This document shows, one piece after another, positions 61,589 through 64,000 of a DNA stretch of 64,000 nt. The notes under the pieces were generated by a model, which was given only the letters and a program-made list of their open reading frames with translations, did not search any database and was not told where the DNA came from. Numbering within the stretch: the first letter of the stretch is position 1; every line of letters starts with the position of its first letter. A program made the translations under genes and the position numbers. This DNA comes from an uncultured Lachnospiraceae bacterium (GTDB taxonomy: Bacteria > Bacillota > Clostridia > Eubacteriales > Anaerofustaceae), in the NCBI GenBank assembly GCA_944381375.1, contig CALWKX010000022.1, positions 62,001-126,000 of the forward strand. The letters run 5' to 3'.

Positions 61589-62015
61589 TTGCATTTACCG
61601 CCTGACTTTGTTCTTTGACGACAAATTTTGTTTTAATAGGGAGTTTATGCTGCGCAAGCCTCATGGCTTCCTTAGCAGTTGCTTCGTCAACTCCCGCAAG
61701 CTCGAACATTATGCGTCCGGGCTTAACCACAGCTACCCAATATTCGGGAGCGCCTTTACCGCTTCCCATACGGGTTTCAGCCGGTTTTTTGGTAACGGGT
61801 TTGTCCGGAAATATTTTTATCCAAACCTTTCCGCCTCTTTTGATATATCTTGTCATAGCGACACGAGCGGCCTCTATCTGGTTGGACTTAATCCAGCCGG
61901 GTTCAAGCGCCTGAATCGCGTAATCGCCGTATGTTATGGTATTGCCGCGCAGCGCTTTGCCCGTCATTCTGCCGCGGTGAACTCTTCTGCGCTTAACTCT
62001 TTTTGGCATTAACAT
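61578..62015 (-). CDS. rplP: 50S ribosomal protein L16
   Basis: The 145 residues include [20 protein letters not shown], then [20 protein letters not shown] and [20 protein letters not shown] (the L16 signature). It helps position tRNA at the A site. It overlaps rpmC. Confidence 0.98.
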   Translation of the reverse strand: MLMPKRVKRRRVHRGRMTGKALRGNTITYGDYAIQALEPGWIKSNQIEAARVAMTRYIKRGGKVWIKIFPDKPVTKKPAETRMGSGKGAPEYWVAVVKPGRIMFELAGVDEATAKEAMRLAQHKLPIKTKFVVKEQSQAVNANES

Positions 62016-62048
62016 TTTTAGCGTTCCTCCTTATATATACTGCGCTGC

Positions 62049-62696
62049 TCAGGCGTCTTTCTTTTTGGGAAGGATCTGGCCTTTATTTATCCAAACCTTT
62101 ACGCCTATTTTCCCATAGGTAGTATCTGCTTCAGCCTGCGCGAAATCTATATCCGCTCTTAATGTCTGCAAAGGAACATTGCCCTCGCTGTAGTGCTCTG
62201 TTCTTGCGATTTCCGCGCCGTTAAGCCTTCCGGAGCAGCTCGTTTTAATACCTTCGGCTCCGCCCTTCATTGCTCTTGAAATAGCCTGCTTCATAGCGCG
62301 GCGGAAAGCAATACGCTTTTCGAGCTGCTGAGCTATATTTTCAGCAACGAGCTGCGCGTCGCAATCAACGTTTTTAACTTCCATTATATTGATGTTTACG
62401 TCTTTGCCGCCTGTGAGTTTTTTAATCTGGCGTCTTAACGTTTCGATACCTGCTCCGCCTTTGCCGATGATGCGCCCCGGTTTTCCGGTATATATAAACA
62501 AGGATATCTTGTTTGCGCTTCGTTCTATTTCAACTTTGGAAATTCCTGTGGAATACTGTGTTTTTTTGATATATTCCCTGATTTTGCGGTCTTCTACCAG
62601 AAGGTCGGCAAAATCCCTGTCCTTTGCGTACCATCTTGACGACCAATCTTTAATTACGCCTACTCTAAGTCCGTGCGGATTAACTTTCTGACCCAA
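62049..62696 (-). CDS. rpsC: 30S ribosomal protein S3
   Basis: The 215 residues have the N-terminal [20 protein letters not shown], the KH domain with [20 protein letters not shown] and the C-terminal [21 protein letters not shown]3 lies at the mRNA entry of the 30S subunit. Confidence 0.98.
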   Translation of the reverse strand: MGQKVNPHGLRVGVIKDWSSRWYAKDRDFADLLVEDRKIREYIKKTQYSTGISKVEIERSANKISLFIYTGKPGRIIGKGGAGIETLRRQIKKLTGGKDVNINIMEVKNVDCDAQLVAENIAQQLEKRIAFRRAMKQAISRAMKGGAEGIKTSCSGRLNGAEIARTEHYSEGNVPLQTLRADIDFAQAEADTTYGKIGVKVWINKGQILPKKKDA

Positions 62697-62708
62697 GATT
62701 TTACCTCC

Positions 62709-63044
62709 TTATTGCCTTTCCATCAGCACCACGCTTAAGTGGGCGCTTCTTTTTTTAATGATGAAACCTCTTCCGTGCGATCCGGCCTTCATCCTTTTAA
62801 GTATAGGACCTCGGTTAGCGTTAACTTCGGCCACATAAAGTTTTTGAACATCCATTTCGTGATTATTCTGAGCGTTGGCCGCGGCGCTTTTTACGACTTT
62901 TTCGAATGCTCTTGACGGCTTATTGCCGTTAAGTTTTAATATTGCGAGCGCGTCGGTTAAGTTTTTACCTCTTATCAGATCAGCCACGCGTTTTGCCTTA
63001 AGAGGCGAGACACGCACGTATTTTGCAGTTGCTTTTGCTTGCAT
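62709..63044 (-). CDS. rplV: 50S ribosomal protein L22
   Basis: The 111 residues begin KATAKYVRVSPLKAKRVADL and have KRMKAGSHGRGFIIKKRSAH, the extended loop that lines the exit tunnel. Macrolide-resistance changes in other bacteria map to this loop. Confidence 0.98.
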   Translation of the reverse strand: MQAKATAKYVRVSPLKAKRVADLIRGKNLTDALAILKLNGNKPSRAFEKVVKSAAANAQNNHEMDVQKLYVAEVNANRGPILKRMKAGSHGRGFIIKKRSAHLSVVLMERQ

Positions 63045-63055
63045 TACTTTCCTCC

Positions 63056-63334
63056 TTAACGCTTGGCTGCTTTCTTTTCGCCCGCATGGCCTCTGAAGGT
63101 TCTTGTCGGAGCGAATTCGCCTAGCTTATGTCCTACCATATCTTCCGTTATAAATACCGGCACATGCTTTCTGCCGTCGTGCACGGCTATCGTATGAGAA
63201 ACCATTTGAGGGAATATGGTACAGTCTCTCGACCATGTTTTTATTACCTTTTTTTCGTTGGCCGAATTCATATCTTCTATTCTTTTCAGAAGTTTAGCGT
63301 CAACATAAGGTCCTTTTTTAGTAGATCTGCTCAT
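63056..63334 (-). CDS. rpsS: 30S ribosomal protein S19
   Basis: The 92 residues start [18 protein letters not shown] and have [20 protein letters not shown] and [14 protein letters not shown], all typical of S19. It follows rplB by 20 bp. Confidence 0.98.
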   Translation of the reverse strand: MSRSTKKGPYVDAKLLKRIEDMNSANEKKVIKTWSRDCTIFPQMVSHTIAVHDGRKHVPVFITEDMVGHKLGEFAPTRTFRGHAGEKKAAKR

Positions 63335-63354
63335 ATATTAGTATCCTCTCCCTC

Positions 63355-64000
63355 TTACTTCGTTCTTCTTCTGACGATATATTTATCGGAAGGTTTATTT
63401 TTCTTTCTCGTTTTATATCCGAGTGTCGGCTTGCCCCATGGCGTCATAGGACCGCTTCTTCCTATAGGAGCTTTGCCCTCGCCGCCGCCGTGCGGGTGAT
63501 CGTTGGGGTTCATTACGGAACCGCGCACTGTCGGTCTTATGCCCATATGTCTTTTTCTTCCGGCTTTACCTATATTTATATTGGCATGATCGAGATTTCC
63601 CACCTGGCCTATTGTGGCGCGACATTCTTTTCTTACCATTCTCATTTCTCCGGAAGGAAGTCTCAATGTGACGTAATTGCCCTCCTTGGCCATTAACTGC
63701 ACAAAGCTTCCCGCGCTTCTCGCAAGCTGAGCGCCTTTTCCGGCTTTAAGCTCCACATTGTGAAGCACGCTTCCTACGGGAATATTATCCATCGGAAGAG
63801 CGTTTCCTACTTTAATATCAGCTTCGGCTCCGCTCATCACTACATCTCCGACTTTGATTCCCTCAGGTGCGATAATGTAACGTTTTTCGCCGTCGGCGTA
63901 AAACAAAAGTGCGATATTAGCGCTTCTGTTTGGATCATATTCAATGGCTTTTACAGTTGCCTTGATACCGTCTTTGCTTCTTTTAAAATCAATAATTCTG
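63355..64000 (-). CDS. rplB: 50S ribosomal protein L2 (partial, N-terminus outside window)
   Basis: Needed for subunit joining and peptidyl transfer. The frame is open to the window edge. The visible 214 or so residues start in [20 protein letters not shown] and continue through the L2 signature [18 protein letters not shown] to the end RRRTK. An internal ATG at 63906 is not the start. Confidence 0.97.
   Translation of the reverse strand, partial: RIIDFKRSKDGIKATVKAIEYDPNRSANIALLFYADGEKRYIIAPEGIKVGDVVMSGAEADIKVGNALPMDNIPVGSVLHNVELKAGKGAQLARSAGSFVQLMAKEGNYVTLRLPSGEMRMVRKECRATIGQVGNLDHANINIGKAGRKRHMGIRPTVRGSVMNPNDHPHGGGEGKAPIGRSGPMTPWGKPTLGYKTRKKNKPSDKYIVRRRTK

Overview
The window looks like a chromosomal segment of an anaerobic, spore-forming member of the Bacillota (class Clostridia). 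Supporting genes are spoVG, spoIIE and a Spo0E-like phosphatase, a superoxide reductase (desulfoferrodoxin), Gram-positive-type Shine-Dalgarno sequences, a KOW-domain protein inside the spc operon, and a Wood-Ljungdahl carbonyl-branch operon typical of acetogens. No genus can be named from the sequence. I see no tRNA, rRNA, CRISPR array, insertion sequence or intact prophage.

Layout. 1-4.5 kb: prs (cut by the window edge), glmU and spoVG on the minus strand, then murC and a small membrane protein on the plus strand. 4.7-16.9 kb: a minus-strand operon that is a nearly complete carbonyl branch. In transcription order it reads His-rich protein, cooT, (terminator, strong promoter), cooC, cooS, cooC, acsB, acsD, acsC, acsE, acsV, DUF3786. 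It encodes CO dehydrogenase/acetyl-CoA synthase, its nickel-insertion proteins, the corrinoid iron-sulfur protein, its methyltransferase and its reductive activator. 17.0 kb: an HPr-like protein that lacks the catalytic histidine. 17.7-25.3 kb: a nine-gene Mrp/Mbh-type membrane antiporter module with three large NuoL/M/N-like subunits and no hydrogenase subunits. It plausibly handles Na+/H+ exchange in the same energy metabolism.

25.5-38.3 kb: mixed genes, namely a nuclease-helicase fusion, a tRNA-modifying ThiF-family protein, a phage-type sigma-like regulator behind a consensus LexA box, a Spo0E-like phosphatase, ung, an RseC-like protein, gatB and gatA (no gatC), 5-formyl-THF cyclo-ligase, a TVP38 membrane protein, a fumarase-superfamily lyase and superoxide reductase. 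38.3-46.1 kb: the macromolecular-synthesis group dgt-dnaG-rpoD, then maf-radC and spoIIE. 46.5-64 kb: rplM-rpsI, truA, the ECF vitamin-transporter core (ecfT, ecfA2, ecfA1) and the S10/spc/alpha ribosomal-protein operons in canonical order, ending inside rplB.

The most unusual signal is not a gene. At least six intergenic sites carry GC-rich DNA that can fold into one outer stem enclosing three hairpin arms, a cloverleaf. The copies differ in sequence, but base pairing is kept by paired changes, and the surrounding DNA is AT-rich. They lie at about 7.0, 17.5, 25.5, 37.6, 43.7 and 46.4 kb. Other points of note are a consensus promoter with a palindrome between -35 and -10 ahead of the CODH/ACS operon, an 11-bp inverted repeat over the -35 of the antiporter operon, and two pairs of face-to-face overlapping promoters.
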